From Streptomyces sp. CB00316 (GTDB lineage Bacteria; Actinomycetota; Actinomycetes; Streptomycetales; Streptomycetaceae): a stretch of 64,000 nucleotides of DNA. Below, one piece after another: positions 48,750-57,719 of this stretch. The notes under the pieces are model-generated. The model did no database searches. It saw only the letters and a list, made by a program, of their open reading frames with translations, and was not told the origin of the DNA. The stretch lies in NCBI RefSeq assembly GCF_001905595.1, contig NZ_LIXI01000015.1:68482-132481 (forward strand). Reading direction: 5' to 3'. The first letter of the stretch is position 1. Each line of letters begins with the position of its first letter. A program made the translations under genes and the position numbers.

Positions 48750-48824
48750 ATGACGATCACGCTCAGGTCCAGCGCCCCGGTGCGCGCTCACGCGTTCCGG
48801 CTCGCTGCGGGGGTGGCCCGGTGA
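48750..48824 (+). CDS. 24-residue leader peptide coupled to the second rep gene
   Basis: ATG 48750 gives TITLRSSAPVRAHAFRLAAG, then VAR and a stop that overlaps the next GTG (GTGA at 48821). This arrangement is usual for leader peptides controlling plasmid rep translation. Confidence 0.45.
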   Translation: MTITLRSSAPVRAHAFRLAAGVAR

Positions 48825-50568
48825 GCCGCTTCCCTTCCAGTTCGCACCGCCCCGCGGTCAGCCGCCCCGGATCCACCGGGCTCCGGTTCGGGATGTTCGC
48901 GGTCTGCGTGACCCGTGATCCCGATCCCGGCCTCAACGCGGGCAAGGCCAAGCCGCTCTACGACCTGCTGGTCTCGTTCGCGGATGTCAGTTCACGGGAC
49001 ACCGGCCAGGGCTACCCCTACCGCGAATCCCTGGCCACGTGCCTGGACTGCTCGAAGCAGACCGTGGACCGGGCGGCCGACTATCTGGAGAACGAGATCG
49101 GGCTGGTGAAGGTCCACCGCCGCAAGGTCGAGGGCAGGCCGGAGGAGAACGATGCCAACCTCTACGAGATTTTCGACGCCTGGCTCATCCACGGCGTTCC
49201 GCCGCCGGCCCGCACACCTCCGCAGCTGGTAGCCCGCTATGGGTACACCGTGCCCGGCCTGGACGTCATGCCTGGATCGGCGAGCACGCGCCCGACTTCG
49301 ACCTGCAGGCCTGGCGCTCCGCCCACGAGGAGCGTCAGCAGGCTCAGGCGGCCAAGCGCGAGGAGCAGCGGCGCAAGGAGCGGGCGCGGCGCAAGAAGCC
49401 CAAGGCCAGGACACAGGAAGGGGGTGGCGTCATCCATGACGCCACCCCACGGGAGACCGAGTCGCAGGGGGGTGGCGTCATGGGTGACGCCAGGGGTGAC
49501 GTCACCGATGACGCTACGGGTGGCGTCATGGGTGACGCCCTGTCTAGAGCCTCTAGTCGAGAAACGTCGTCCAGAGAAGATCAAGCGCCTGCGGCGCGTA
49601 GCGCTGCTGACGTCCGTAGGACTGGTGCAGGTAGTAGCGCGCGCGGGCCCGCGAAGAGCGGCTGCGCCGCGCCGGATGAGAGTTCGCCGCCGGAAGTGCG
49701 GGACGAGTCGGGGCCGGGGACGAGTGTCCCGGCCCAGCGGGTGCAGGGCCTGGAGCTGTCGGGTGAGCAGGTGGCGGTTGTGAAGCGGGTGGTGGCCTCG
49801 CTGCCTGCCGAGCTGGTGGCGCTGCTGCCCTACGGCGGTCTGCCGAAGCGCAACCGGCGCCAGGTGCTGGAGGCGATGGCCGGGCGGACCACCCAGCAGG
49901 TGATCGAGCGTGCCGCGCGGCGCTGGGTGGAGCACGGATATGCCGACGCGTTCCACTCGGCCGGCGGCAAGGGCATCGGCAGCGCCGTGGGCGTGGTCGT
50001 CGCGCTGCTGAAGCCGGGGGAGTGCGCGTACGCCCGGTGTGAGGACGGCACCGACATCGACACCGGCCGCCCATGCCCGGCGTGCGTGGAGCGGCGCGCC
50101 GAGCGCCGTGCCGCACAGAGGGCGGCAGCAGAGGCCGGGCAGCGGATGCCGGTGGCCCGCGCGGCTGCCCGCCGGCCGGGGTGGTGGGTGTGCACCGTCT
50201 GCGAGAACCCGGGCAAGGGAACTGCTCCCGCCAGGGGCGAGTGCGGCCACTGCCGGGCCGAAGCGGAATCGGCCGCCCACAAGCTGGCCCTTCAGCTGGA
50301 GCAGGAGAACGCGGCCCGTCAGGCCGAGCAGGCGAAGGCCGCGGCCTTCGCCGCCGACCTCGACCGGGAGGCCCGGGAGCGTGCCGAGGCAGAAGCTGCC
50401 GAGGAGCGGCGCGCTGAGCTGGAACGTGCGGCCCGGCGCCGGTCCGAGGAGAAGGAGACCGCCCGGATCCGTGCGGAGCTCACCGAGCAGTACCCGGAAC
50501 TCGCCGCGATGTCGGGATCGGTCGCCGAGATCCGGGAGGCTCAGGAAAGCACCCCTGCGCCTTTCTGA
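48821..50568 (+). CDS. Replication-type protein, interrupted by a frameshift near 49271
   Basis: Part 1 (from GTG 48821) reads FAVCVTRDPDPGLNAGKAKP, then GYPYRESLATCLDCSKQTVD and RAADYLENEIGLVKVHRRKV, a winged-helix start of Streptomyces plasmid replication proteins. It continues to TVPGLDV, but then runs into a non-coding frame. Part 2, in the next frame from about 49273, continues naturally (WIGEHAPDFDLQAWRSAHEE) for about 430 residues with a CENPGKG zinc patch and a charged helical end. A one-base indel at 49262-49275 explains it. It is either an inactivated second initiator or an assembly error. Confidence 0.65.
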
Positions 50569-50689
50569 GCGCCGATCACTGCCCTGGATGACCCCCACGG
50601 CATCCGGGCGGGAATCAGCGCCCATGGGCCCGCTTCTCGATCTTCCTGTTGGCTGGGGACGGGCGCGTCCGGGGCACCGCCGTATCCGA

Positions 50690-50977
50690 TCAGCCGACGG
50701 GCTTGCGCCCTCGGTCGGGTCCGCCGGGTCCGGAGGACCGGTGCTCACCCTGCCCGGCTCCATGGTTGTGGGCCGGTGGGCTCAACAGGCCGGTCTCGTA
50801 GCCGCGGGCGACGGCGTGGGGCAGCGTCCGGGCCCGCAGGAGGATGCGCGCACGGTTCAGCAGCCGGCCCACAGTCTCCGGCCGGATCCGCAGCGCCTTG
50901 GCGATCTCGACCTGTGTACGACCCTGAGCCAAGAGGCGGAGCACGGCCAGCTCGTGCTCGGTGAACAGGTCCTTCAC
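50690..50977 (-). CDS. Short LuxR-type HTH protein
   Basis: 95 residues. DLFTEHELAVLRLLAQGRTQ and EIAKALRIRPETVGRLLNRA form a LuxR C-terminal HTH without any receiver or sensor domain; a Gly/Pro-rich tail follows. ATG 50977 overlaps the RapZ-C stop. It may regulate locally. It resembles a RapZ-C partner in having no recognisable input domain of its own. Confidence 0.75.
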   Translation of the reverse strand: MKDLFTEHELAVLRLLAQGRTQVEIAKALRIRPETVGRLLNRARILLRARTLPHAVARGYETGLLSPPAHNHGAGQGEHRSSGPGGPDRGRKPVG

Positions 50978-51408
50978 GTGAGAATCGGCCGGTCGACGTG
51001 CCGGTGCTCAGTCTCCACGCCGATCCCGGCGGCCAGCAGCCGAGCGGCAAGTTCCTCCGCTACGACGACCGAGCGGTGGCGGCCGCCGCCGCACGTGACG
51101 TGGATGTCGACGCGGAACCGGCGGCCGGGCAGGGCCAGGAGAGCCAAGGCGTGGTCCAGGCCGCGCTGGACGATCCGCTCGAAACCGGGGGTGGCACGCA
51201 CGTACGCCTGGACGTGGGGGTCGAGGCCGGTGGAGTGCAGCATCCGCTCACGCACGTCCGGGTCGGTGGGCGGATTGCGCAGCGGCCGGGTGTCGATACG
51301 CAGCGCGTCACCGCGAGGAGTGTCGTGGTGGCCGTCGCCGTAGCTGACGATCACCGTCTGGACCAGGCCGGGGGAGGGCCACCGGGGCCCTAAATGTGTC
51401 TGGGACAT
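50974..51408 (-). CDS. RapZ C-terminal-domain protein
   Basis: 144 residues, ATG 51408. VIVSYGDGHHDTPRGDALRI, then DTRPLRNPPTDPDVRER and CGGGRHRSVVVAEELAARLL, match the stand-alone RapZ C-terminal domain (RNA- and metabolite-binding part; DVR-NP and GGxHRSV motifs) without the ATPase half. Family known, plasmid role unknown. It is coupled to the LuxR-type gene by ATGA. Confidence 0.85.
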   Translation of the reverse strand: MSQTHLGPRWPSPGLVQTVIVSYGDGHHDTPRGDALRIDTRPLRNPPTDPDVRERMLHSTGLDPHVQAYVRATPGFERIVQRGLDHALALLALPGRRFRVDIHVTCGGGRHRSVVVAEELAARLLAAGIGVETEHRHVDRPILT

Positions 51409-51523
51409 GACTTCACCTTCCCGCCTGAACCCGCGCTGCGTAAGGGGTTTCATGTTGCGCACCTGACGCCGGTGGCGCGCTCGTTCCGTTTCGCTGGCAG
51501 GGCTCCGCGGCTGCACCAGTAGC

Positions 51524-52000
51524 TCACCGGCCGTACGCCTGACGGCAGAGCTGGGAGACCGCCCCGGATACGACTCCTCCGGCACTCCGGCACAGCGCCC
51601 GCATCTGCGGGACGGGGCCAGGGGTGCGGGGCCGTACGGCCGGTCGCCGGGCCGGTGCCGGGCGACGCTGCTGCGGCTGGAGGCGGGGCGGCCCGGGTCG
51701 AGGAGCCGGCGCGGCCACGCGACGCTGGGGGACAGCGGCGGGCGGCCGGGACGACGGGCCGCTACGGGCGCGCTCGGCGCGCTCGGGGTGTTCGGATTCG
51801 ATCCGGACCAGGACGTCCGATCCGCCCGCCGGCTGGACGTCGGGCGCCGGTACGGGCGAAGCGGTCGTGACGGCCTGGTTGGGGCGGGGCGCGGGGGAGC
51901 CCGCCGGTACGGACACGCATCCGGTGAGGAGCGCCGCGGCGGCCAGGAGGGCGGGGAGTGGTCCGAGGCTCATCCGGCGGGTGGTGATCACGGTGTCCAT
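51524..52000 (-). CDS. Putative lipoprotein
   Basis: 158 residues. The signal peptide (RMSLGPLPALLAAAALLTGC) has a lipobox LLTGC with Cys 28. A Pro/Arg-rich disordered region follows, and two cysteines are near the end (RALCRSAGG ... QLCRQAYGR). It is exported and lipid-anchored on the outer face of the membrane. No family recognised. Confidence 0.7.
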   Translation of the reverse strand: MDTVITTRRMSLGPLPALLAAAALLTGCVSVPAGSPAPRPNQAVTTASPVPAPDVQPAGGSDVLVRIESEHPERAERARSGPSSRPPAAVPQRRVAAPAPRPGPPRLQPQQRRPAPARRPAVRPRTPGPVPQMRALCRSAGGVVSGAVSQLCRQAYGR

Positions 52001-52147
52001 GCCCGGTCAACGAGCGGGGTTGGGGTCGGCCACGGAGCTATCCGGCCAACCAGTCGCTTTGCGTCATCATCCGGTGACTGCCGGGCATGGCGGGGCGCGG
52101 GCCGGTACACAGGGGGCCGGACCTGACGCGTTGACCTTGGGGGAGCT

Positions 52148-52357
52148 GTGCTGACGATCAATCTGGGGGTGCTGCTCGCGGTGATCGTGTTCTTCCGGCT
52201 GCGTCGCCGTACCGAAGCACGCAGCCGCAACGACGAGAAGTTCACCGTGGTCATCGTCCTCGCCCTGGGTGTCGTGATCGCACCGACGCCGGTCGGCGAG
52301 GGAATCCTCGAATTCCTGGGCCAGCTCGCCTCCGGCATCACCGACTCCAGCCGCTGA
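52148..52357 (+). CDS. Small two-helix membrane protein
   Basis: 69 residues from GTG 52148 with GGGGGAG in front. LTINLGVLLAVIVFF and FTVVIVLALGVVIA are membrane segments. Similar short proteins accompany Streptomyces plasmid spread genes. It precedes the Mrr-like gene by 27 bp, probably in one transcript. Confidence 0.65.
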   Translation: MLTINLGVLLAVIVFFRLRRRTEARSRNDEKFTVVIVLALGVVIAPTPVGEGILEFLGQLASGITDSSR

Positions 52358-52384
52358 GCCCATCCCCTTCCGGAGCTACTGACG

Positions 52385-53128
52385 ATGGCGAACCGCCGCC
52401 CGCCACCCCGCCGCAGGCCTGCGGCACGCCGCCCCACGCGCCGCCGCACCCCGCGCTACCGCCAGACCCGTACGCGTCGCTCACGCCGGCAACAGCACCG
52501 TGACACCCAGGTGCTCCTGCTCGCGGCCGGCACCGCCGCAGGCCTCGCTCTGGTCTGGGCGGTGATCTCCTGGCTCCTGGTGAACTGGTGGATCCTCATC
52601 GTGCTCGGCGCGGCCGCGGCCGCGGGCGGGGCGGTGTGGGTCCACCGTCTCCAGCAGCAACGTGCCTGGGACCGCGTACGGCAGCAGGCCCTGCGGTACG
52701 GCCTGCCTCAGCTGGATGCCCTGCACCACCGCGACTTCGAGTACGCGATCCGCGACCTGATGCGCCGCGACGGGTGCACCGACGCCCGCCAGATCGGCGG
52801 CGCCGGCGACAACGGCGCCGACGTCCTGGCCACCGACCCCCTCGGCCGGACCTGGGTCATCCAGGCCAAGCACCGCAAGGACGGCGACCGCGGGTCCGCC
52901 GTCGGCACCCCCGACCTCCAGCGTGTCAACGGCACCGCCCGCCAGCTGTATGGCGCCGATGTCGTCCTCGTCGTCACCAACGGCCGCTTCTCCACCCGCT
53001 GCGCGCCCCTCGCCCAGCAGCTGCACATGCACCTCGCCGACCGGCGGGTCCTTGCGACGTGGGCGAGTGGCGGGCGCCCGCTGTGGGAACTGCTCCCGAG
53101 GATTCCCGCGCCCCGCAACGGCCGGTAA
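52385..53128 (+). CDS. Membrane-anchored Mrr-type restriction endonuclease
   Basis: 247 residues. Arg-rich N-terminus (PPPRRRPAARRPTRRRTP), two membrane helices at about 45-85 (VLLLAAGTAAGLALVWAVIS; WILIVLGAAAAAGGAVWV), then a Mrr-catalytic domain: DFEYAIRDLMRRDGC, GAGDNGADVLA and WVIQAKHRKD (D...QxK nuclease motif), ending VVTNGRFSTRCAPLAQQLHM. Type IV nucleases of this kind cut modified foreign DNA. Anchoring to the membrane would place it at the entry site. A fragment of a paralogue lies at 57720-57990. Confidence 0.85.
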   Translation: MANRRPPPRRRPAARRPTRRRTPRYRQTRTRRSRRQQHRDTQVLLLAAGTAAGLALVWAVISWLLVNWWILIVLGAAAAAGGAVWVHRLQQQRAWDRVRQQALRYGLPQLDALHHRDFEYAIRDLMRRDGCTDARQIGGAGDNGADVLATDPLGRTWVIQAKHRKDGDRGSAVGTPDLQRVNGTARQLYGADVVLVVTNGRFSTRCAPLAQQLHMHLADRRVLATWASGGRPLWELLPRIPAPRNGR

Positions 53129-53230
53129 GGGGCAGCCTCCATCGGGCCAGGTTCGCCCGTACAGGGTCCGGGCGGGCGACCTCGGCGCTACCGTGGGGGC
53201 ACACGCCAGATGACAGCCAGGAGCCCCCGG

Positions 53231-53464
53231 ATGAGCGAGCAGCCGGCCCTCGTGCCCGACCGCCAGCCCCTCGATGAGCACGCCGCGGCTTCCGCCCGTG
53301 CGTACGCGGCCGACCAGCGCGCGCGGGTCGATGTCCTCGCCTCGGTGCTGGAGGACATCGCCGCCAACGGCTACCCGTCCCCCGAGACGGGCGTGCTGTG
53401 GGAGGAAGCCCGCGACGCCCACCTGGAGCACCTCGCCGGCGAGCAGCCCCGCCGTGTCGCCTGA
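53231..53464 (+). CDS. Putative antitoxin of a RelE-like pair
   Basis: 77 residues, ATG 53231. Acidic and helical (DQRARVDVLASVLEDIAANG; VLWEEARDAHLEHLAGEQP). It has no recognised DNA-binding motif and is called an antitoxin from its position and its 11-base overlap with the toxin-like gene. Confidence 0.55.
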   Translation: MSEQPALVPDRQPLDEHAAASARAYAADQRARVDVLASVLEDIAANGYPSPETGVLWEEARDAHLEHLAGEQPRRVA

Positions 53465-53711
53465 GCACGCGCCGCGCCGGTCCCAGGTCGTCCTGGTGGA
53501 GCCCGCGCTGAGCCAGCTGCCGAAGCTGTCGGCGAGCGAGACGCACCGCCTGGACCGCGCGATCGTCGCGATCAGCGTCAACCCCGACCTGGGCACCCCG
53601 GTGCCTGACACCCTGCTTCGCGACTACTCAGATGACGTGGACGGGGTCCGCGTCATCTACTACGTCACGGCCCTCCGGCAGATCACGATCGTCGCGTACG
53701 TTGAGGCGTAG
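53454..53711 (+). CDS. RelE/ParE-like toxin
   Basis: 85 residues, GTG 53454 inside the antitoxin end. SQVVLVEPALSQLPKLSASE, then VPDTLLRDYSDDVDGVRVIY and YYVTALRQITIVAYVEA, gives the RelE-fold end pattern (RVIYYV...I.IVAYVE). Such toxins cleave mRNA on ribosomes or block gyrase and stabilise plasmids. Catalytic residues vary and cannot be fixed by eye. Confidence 0.65.
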   Translation: MSPEHAPRRSQVVLVEPALSQLPKLSASETHRLDRAIVAISVNPDLGTPVPDTLLRDYSDDVDGVRVIYYVTALRQITIVAYVEA

Positions 53712-53953
53712 GAGCCTCCCGAGCATCCCTTCAGCGCCCCGGATCGCAAAGGCTTGGGGCGCTGGTGTGCGCTGCTCAACGGTTGGGCGCCGCTGCTTCT
53801 GGTGGTGGGTGCGCGTCCCTCCGAGAGGGCTACAACCGCCGGTAGGTACGCCGGCCGTGCCGGGGGAGGACTGCTGGGTGGTCTGCGGCGGCTGCCGCAG
53901 ACCACGTGACACCACTACCCCTTCCACGGGAGACGGGCGCCCTCCCTCCCCAG

Positions 53954-55873
53954 CTACGGGGTGTCGTAGACCTGCAGCATCGGGATCTCGCGGATTGTGT
54001 GCTGGGCACTTGGTGGCCGAAGTGTCTGGGTGCTGATGATCTGTGTGCCTGTGACGTGGGCGGCTTCGGCCAGTTCTACGAGCGCCTGCTGCACGACGCT
54101 GGCGGCGATCCCTTGTTGGTAGGGGTTGTCGAGCAGGAGCAAGCCAGGGAAGGCACATTCCTCGTCGAGGTCCGATTCGAGGAAGAGGGTGGCGTAGCTG
54201 TAGGCCAGGAAGAAGAGAACCTTTGCCTCTGCGCCCAGCCCTTGATCCCACGGCTTCGAGCCGACGTAGAAGGTGAGGTCGGTGTCCCTGATCGAGACTT
54301 GTCCGGCCACCCACAGTGTGTCGCGGTAGCGGGCGAGAAAGTCGTTCATTCGGTCAGCGAAGGTGGAGCACCGGTTCATGGGACTCAGCCCGGACACCGT
54401 TGCGTTCGTCTGTTCCTTCTCGATCTGTTCAACCAGCAGCTGTGCGGACAGCACGCTGCGATGCGCATCAGTACGCCGCTGGAAGATCTCTTCCATCGCG
54501 GGAAAGGCCGTCAGCTTGTGCTCCAGCTGAGCGATTTGTGCGGCGAGTCCTTCCAGCGTGGCCATGAAGGGAGCAAGTTCCGCCGCGCGGCGCTGGTTCA
54601 GTTCCTGGGCCAGTTGAGCCTGCTGCGCGTGCAGCTGCTGCTGATGGGTTCGCGCGGACTCCAGGTCGTTCCGGGAGCGCGCGATGACGTCGTCGAGATC
54701 GTCCAGCTCTGACTTCAGGGATCTGATCTCCACCTGTGCTCTGCGCTGACGCTTGTCGTCGTCCACGGGCTGGAAGCAGAGGTAGCAAGCATCCTCGTCG
54801 TGGTCGCGGTGCGGGTCGACGTTCTGCTCGCACGCTGGGCACAGCCGGACCGGGAGAGTGTCGAACACCTCGATGGAGGTCGCCAGGCGCTCCATGCGGC
54901 TCACCTCTGCGGTGACCGTTCGAGCTGAGCGCTGGTGCTCCTCCAGCAGATGTCCGAGATTGGACACTTCCTCGGTCGCTTGGCGGAGGAGGTTGGTGAC
55001 CTCGCTGTACGTGTCCGTCAGAGAGGGGTTGTACCCGGCAGGGGAGCCGGCGGCAGGGGCCCCGGCTGTGAGGCCCTGGATCTCCTCTGTCAGGAGCCTG
55101 CGGCGCTCGTACACGGCATCGAGCTCGCGACGGACTTCTCTCCGGGCGCCGGCAACCTCTTCGGTTGAGCGGACGAGGGGGAGACCCAGGTTCTGGGAGA
55201 TCGCTGTGACGGCCTGGAGCGTGCTTTCCCGGACCTCTCGGTCGACGGCCTCAGCATCGTTCAGGCGCCGTTTTGCTTGCGCCAGGTCGAAGTCCCGGTT
55301 CGCCTGAGCAGTCCGTGACCGGACGAATCCCAGGAGCTGGCTGACGACGGCTCGCCGCGTGAACTCATGCTCCTTGTCGGCGAAACTCGTCCAGGAGTCC
55401 TCATTCCGATAAAAGTGCCGCAGGGTGTTGCGGAAGGACAGAGGGGTCTTTTCGGTGGCTGAGGTCGCATGGAGGCCTTTGGGGATGAGCAGGTTGGGCC
55501 AGCCCAGCTCGTTCAGGATCCAGTCGGAGAAGTCGGCGGCTGCGATCTCGTCGCCGTTGATGCCGATCTTGCCCATTCGCCCACGAGTGAAGTGCCTCGT
55601 GAGTGTGAACGGCCGACCATCGACCCGGAGGTCCGTGCTGACTTCGACGTGCTCACTGGCGACGGCGGCCGTGAGGGCATCGGCTGGGCTTCCCCGGTCG
55701 CCCAAGCAGTAATCGATCACTTTGAGGGTCGTGGTCTTCGAGCTGTTCCGGACACCGGTGAGGACGTTAAGTTTGCCCGACTCGAAGGCGTACTCGTCCA
55801 GCTCGCCGCCGTGACGGACCAAGGACACCTTCTCGATCCGCAGGCCGCGCTCGGTTGTACGGGGCTCACTCAT
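53954..55873 (-). CDS. SMC/RecN-like ATPase of a Lamassu (DdmC/LmuB)-type defence system
   Basis: 639 residues. Walker A region LTGVRNSSKTTTLKV at about 38-52 has Ser where the Gly of GKT is expected. A coiled coil of about 300 residues carries a zinc-hook-like CPACEQN ... DEDACYLCFQ near 345-375. The C-terminal signature is GLGAEAKVLFFLAYSYATLF and Walker B is FPGLLLLDNPYQQG. SMC-type subunits of Lamassu/Ddm systems sense foreign DNA ends and release the nuclease subunit. It is the last gene of three, with an ATGA overlap to the middle component. It appears intact. Confidence 0.82.
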   Translation of the reverse strand: MSEPRTTERGLRIEKVSLVRHGGELDEYAFESGKLNVLTGVRNSSKTTTLKVIDYCLGDRGSPADALTAAVASEHVEVSTDLRVDGRPFTLTRHFTRGRMGKIGINGDEIAAADFSDWILNELGWPNLLIPKGLHATSATEKTPLSFRNTLRHFYRNEDSWTSFADKEHEFTRRAVVSQLLGFVRSRTAQANRDFDLAQAKRRLNDAEAVDREVRESTLQAVTAISQNLGLPLVRSTEEVAGARREVRRELDAVYERRRLLTEEIQGLTAGAPAAGSPAGYNPSLTDTYSEVTNLLRQATEEVSNLGHLLEEHQRSARTVTAEVSRMERLATSIEVFDTLPVRLCPACEQNVDPHRDHDEDACYLCFQPVDDDKRQRRAQVEIRSLKSELDDLDDVIARSRNDLESARTHQQQLHAQQAQLAQELNQRRAAELAPFMATLEGLAAQIAQLEHKLTAFPAMEEIFQRRTDAHRSVLSAQLLVEQIEKEQTNATVSGLSPMNRCSTFADRMNDFLARYRDTLWVAGQVSIRDTDLTFYVGSKPWDQGLGAEAKVLFFLAYSYATLFLESDLDEECAFPGLLLLDNPYQQGIAASVVQQALVELAEAAHVTGTQIISTQTLRPPSAQHTIREIPMLQVYDTP

Positions 55874-56451
55874 GGTCGGATCTCCTGATGGAACGTCGCG
55901 TTGCCGACCTCGTCCGGGAACAGGTCGTAGATGAGTTCTTTCAGATCGGAACCCGACATCGTCGCCAGGTTGCCCTGCATGGCTTCACAGCGGCGTACCA
56001 GGGGCTCGAAGTGATCCATTGCCGCGAAGCGTGCTGCTGCGGCCTTGCCGGCCGCGGTGAGCTTCACGCGTTCGGGGTTGTAGGACACGGTGATGGAGAC
56101 GAGACCGCGGGCGGAGAGGAAGGAAAGAAACTGGCGGTACCGGTGGTCCCAAGGTCCGTATCGGTAGCGCACCATCGGCGCCTCGATCTCGGCAGCGTCC
56201 GAGGCGACGTACCCGCCCTGCTGGTCGTTCATCCCGGGCAAGGCGGCGTGAGCTCGCTCAAGGAACCCCGGGTAGCGCAGAAAGAAGTCGAGCTTCGCGA
56301 ACTTTGTCCGCCCCGCGATGTACGGACCAGAGCCCTCTCCGCACAGGTGGATGAGGAGCAGCAACCGGGAAGCGTGGAAGTCGACCGAATCGTCGGGATC
56401 CCAGGCCCTGTGGGCGGGCGGCACAGCCTGCCTGCCGATCTTATGAGGCAT
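55870..56451 (-). CDS. ABC-3C middle component (DdmB/LmuC-like)
   Basis: 193 residues. HASRLLLLIHLCGEGSGPYI followed by TKFAKLDFFLRYPGFLERA is the typical core of the small ABC-three-component middle proteins. A winged-helix-like part follows (QFLSFLSARGLVSITVSYNP). It bridges the nuclease and SMC subunits. Start ATG 56451 overlaps the nuclease gene by 11 bases. Confidence 0.8.
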   Translation of the reverse strand: MPHKIGRQAVPPAHRAWDPDDSVDFHASRLLLLIHLCGEGSGPYIAGRTKFAKLDFFLRYPGFLERAHAALPGMNDQQGGYVASDAAEIEAPMVRYRYGPWDHRYRQFLSFLSARGLVSITVSYNPERVKLTAAGKAAAARFAAMDHFEPLVRRCEAMQGNLATMSGSDLKELIYDLFPDEVGNATFHQEIRP

Positions 56452-57541
56452 CTTCGTACCTGTTCTGACAGCGCGCAGTGATGTCGCTCAGGACCGCCAC
56501 GGCCTGGCTGAAATCCACTTCCCCGGACTGCACCTCTGGTAGCTGGAAGAGCGCCTCCAGGATGGCTGCGTAGGCCAGCTGACCCGTAGCGATGGAGCCG
56601 CTACGCCTTCGGGCCGAGGTCAGCTGACAGACGGCGTAGACCTTGTCTGCGAAGGCGGCAAGGCGTTGACGGCCAAGCCCTACGGTGCTGCGCTGGGCCT
56701 GGCGGAAAGCGAGCATCGACTCATGCTGGCGCTCGGCCTCCGCCTCGGGTACGCCGGCGGGACGTAGCTTCTGTTGGAGGGCCATCAGGCGCTCGGTGGA
56801 GCCGTCACTGCGCAAGCCGGTGACCTTGCGTATACAGCCGTCCAGGATGGTTCGGAAGTCCTCAGCAGTGTGACTTCGCGGGCGTAGCCCGGCCGCGCTC
56901 CGAGCGATGTACTGGACCAGCCCGCTCAGTACCTCGTCGACCTCAGGTATCAAGGGTTCCTGCCCGAGGTAGTCCCTGATGAGCGGGTACAAACGCCGGA
57001 AAGCCTCGCTCTCGACGTCCTCCGTGGTGCGGGCCGTGATGAGGACATCAAAGCGATCGACGCACCATCCGACGTCCCGGCCGTCACGCAGACTCAGCCC
57101 CGCGAGCTTCCCGACTACCTTGGTGTGGGTCGCGCTGCTCACCGGCTCACGCTTGCCATCGCGCTCGCAAGCGAAGGAGTACAGGTCAGCGAGGGGCGTC
57201 TCGTTCACGATGAGGGTGAACCGCGTGCCTTCGGGGAGCGGTTTTCCCATGAACAGCTTGCCGAGGTAGCTCGACTCCGCCGTTCTGTTCGCCTTCTCCT
57301 TGGACATGTCGGGACGGCAGACGTCAGCGATGCTGTGGCGCTTTCCGGGGCCTTCCACCGTCTTCACCTGCCGGTAGAAAGGCACGTCTCCGCGAAGGCA
57401 GAGGATGTCCTCCAGATCCTCCCAGGAGACCTCCGTCCAGTGGCCATCCAGCATGTCGAGACAGTCCAGCAGGGTGACCGCGTCCTGGTAGAGAAAGCCG
57501 CGCCGACTCCGACGCCCCCCATCAGCAGGTGCAAGCGTCAC
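56441..57541 (-). CDS. DUF4297/Cap4-type nuclease subunit (DdmA/LmuA-like)
   Basis: 366 residues, GTG 57541. The N-terminal effector domain (SRRGFLYQDAVTLLDCLDML; LEDILCLRGDVPFYRQVK, with Gln58-Val-Lys60) is of the DUF4297/Cap4 PD-(D/E)xK class. The C-terminal 200 residues (IRDYLGQEPLIPEVDEVLSG ...) form the ABC-3C docking domain. It is expected to cut DNA and stop growth or remove invading DNA when activated by the SMC subunit. First gene of the operon. Confidence 0.82.
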   Translation of the reverse strand: MTLAPADGGRRSRRGFLYQDAVTLLDCLDMLDGHWTEVSWEDLEDILCLRGDVPFYRQVKTVEGPGKRHSIADVCRPDMSKEKANRTAESSYLGKLFMGKPLPEGTRFTLIVNETPLADLYSFACERDGKREPVSSATHTKVVGKLAGLSLRDGRDVGWCVDRFDVLITARTTEDVESEAFRRLYPLIRDYLGQEPLIPEVDEVLSGLVQYIARSAAGLRPRSHTAEDFRTILDGCIRKVTGLRSDGSTERLMALQQKLRPAGVPEAEAERQHESMLAFRQAQRSTVGLGRQRLAAFADKVYAVCQLTSARRRSGSIATGQLAYAAILEALFQLPEVQSGEVDFSQAVAVLSDITARCQNRYEDAS

Positions 57542-57719
57542 CGGCGCTCCTGCTGCGTCGCCGACCGGCTATAGCCGCAGAAGCGCTGCAAGTTCCTATT
57601 CGCATGATGCCCCCAACTACATATGGAGAGTGCAGTAGATCACCCAATGCACACGGATCACAACGATCCGTTCAGATGCATCCGCCCCCCATGCCATCGC
57701 CTCGGCCAAGCAACAATCA
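57542..57719. promoter_or_regulatory. Upstream region of the defence operon
   Basis: 178 bp, lower in GC than the surroundings (for example CAACTACATATGGAGAGTGC near 57613). No gene. It probably contains the minus-strand promoter of the Lamassu-like operon. Confidence 0.4.
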
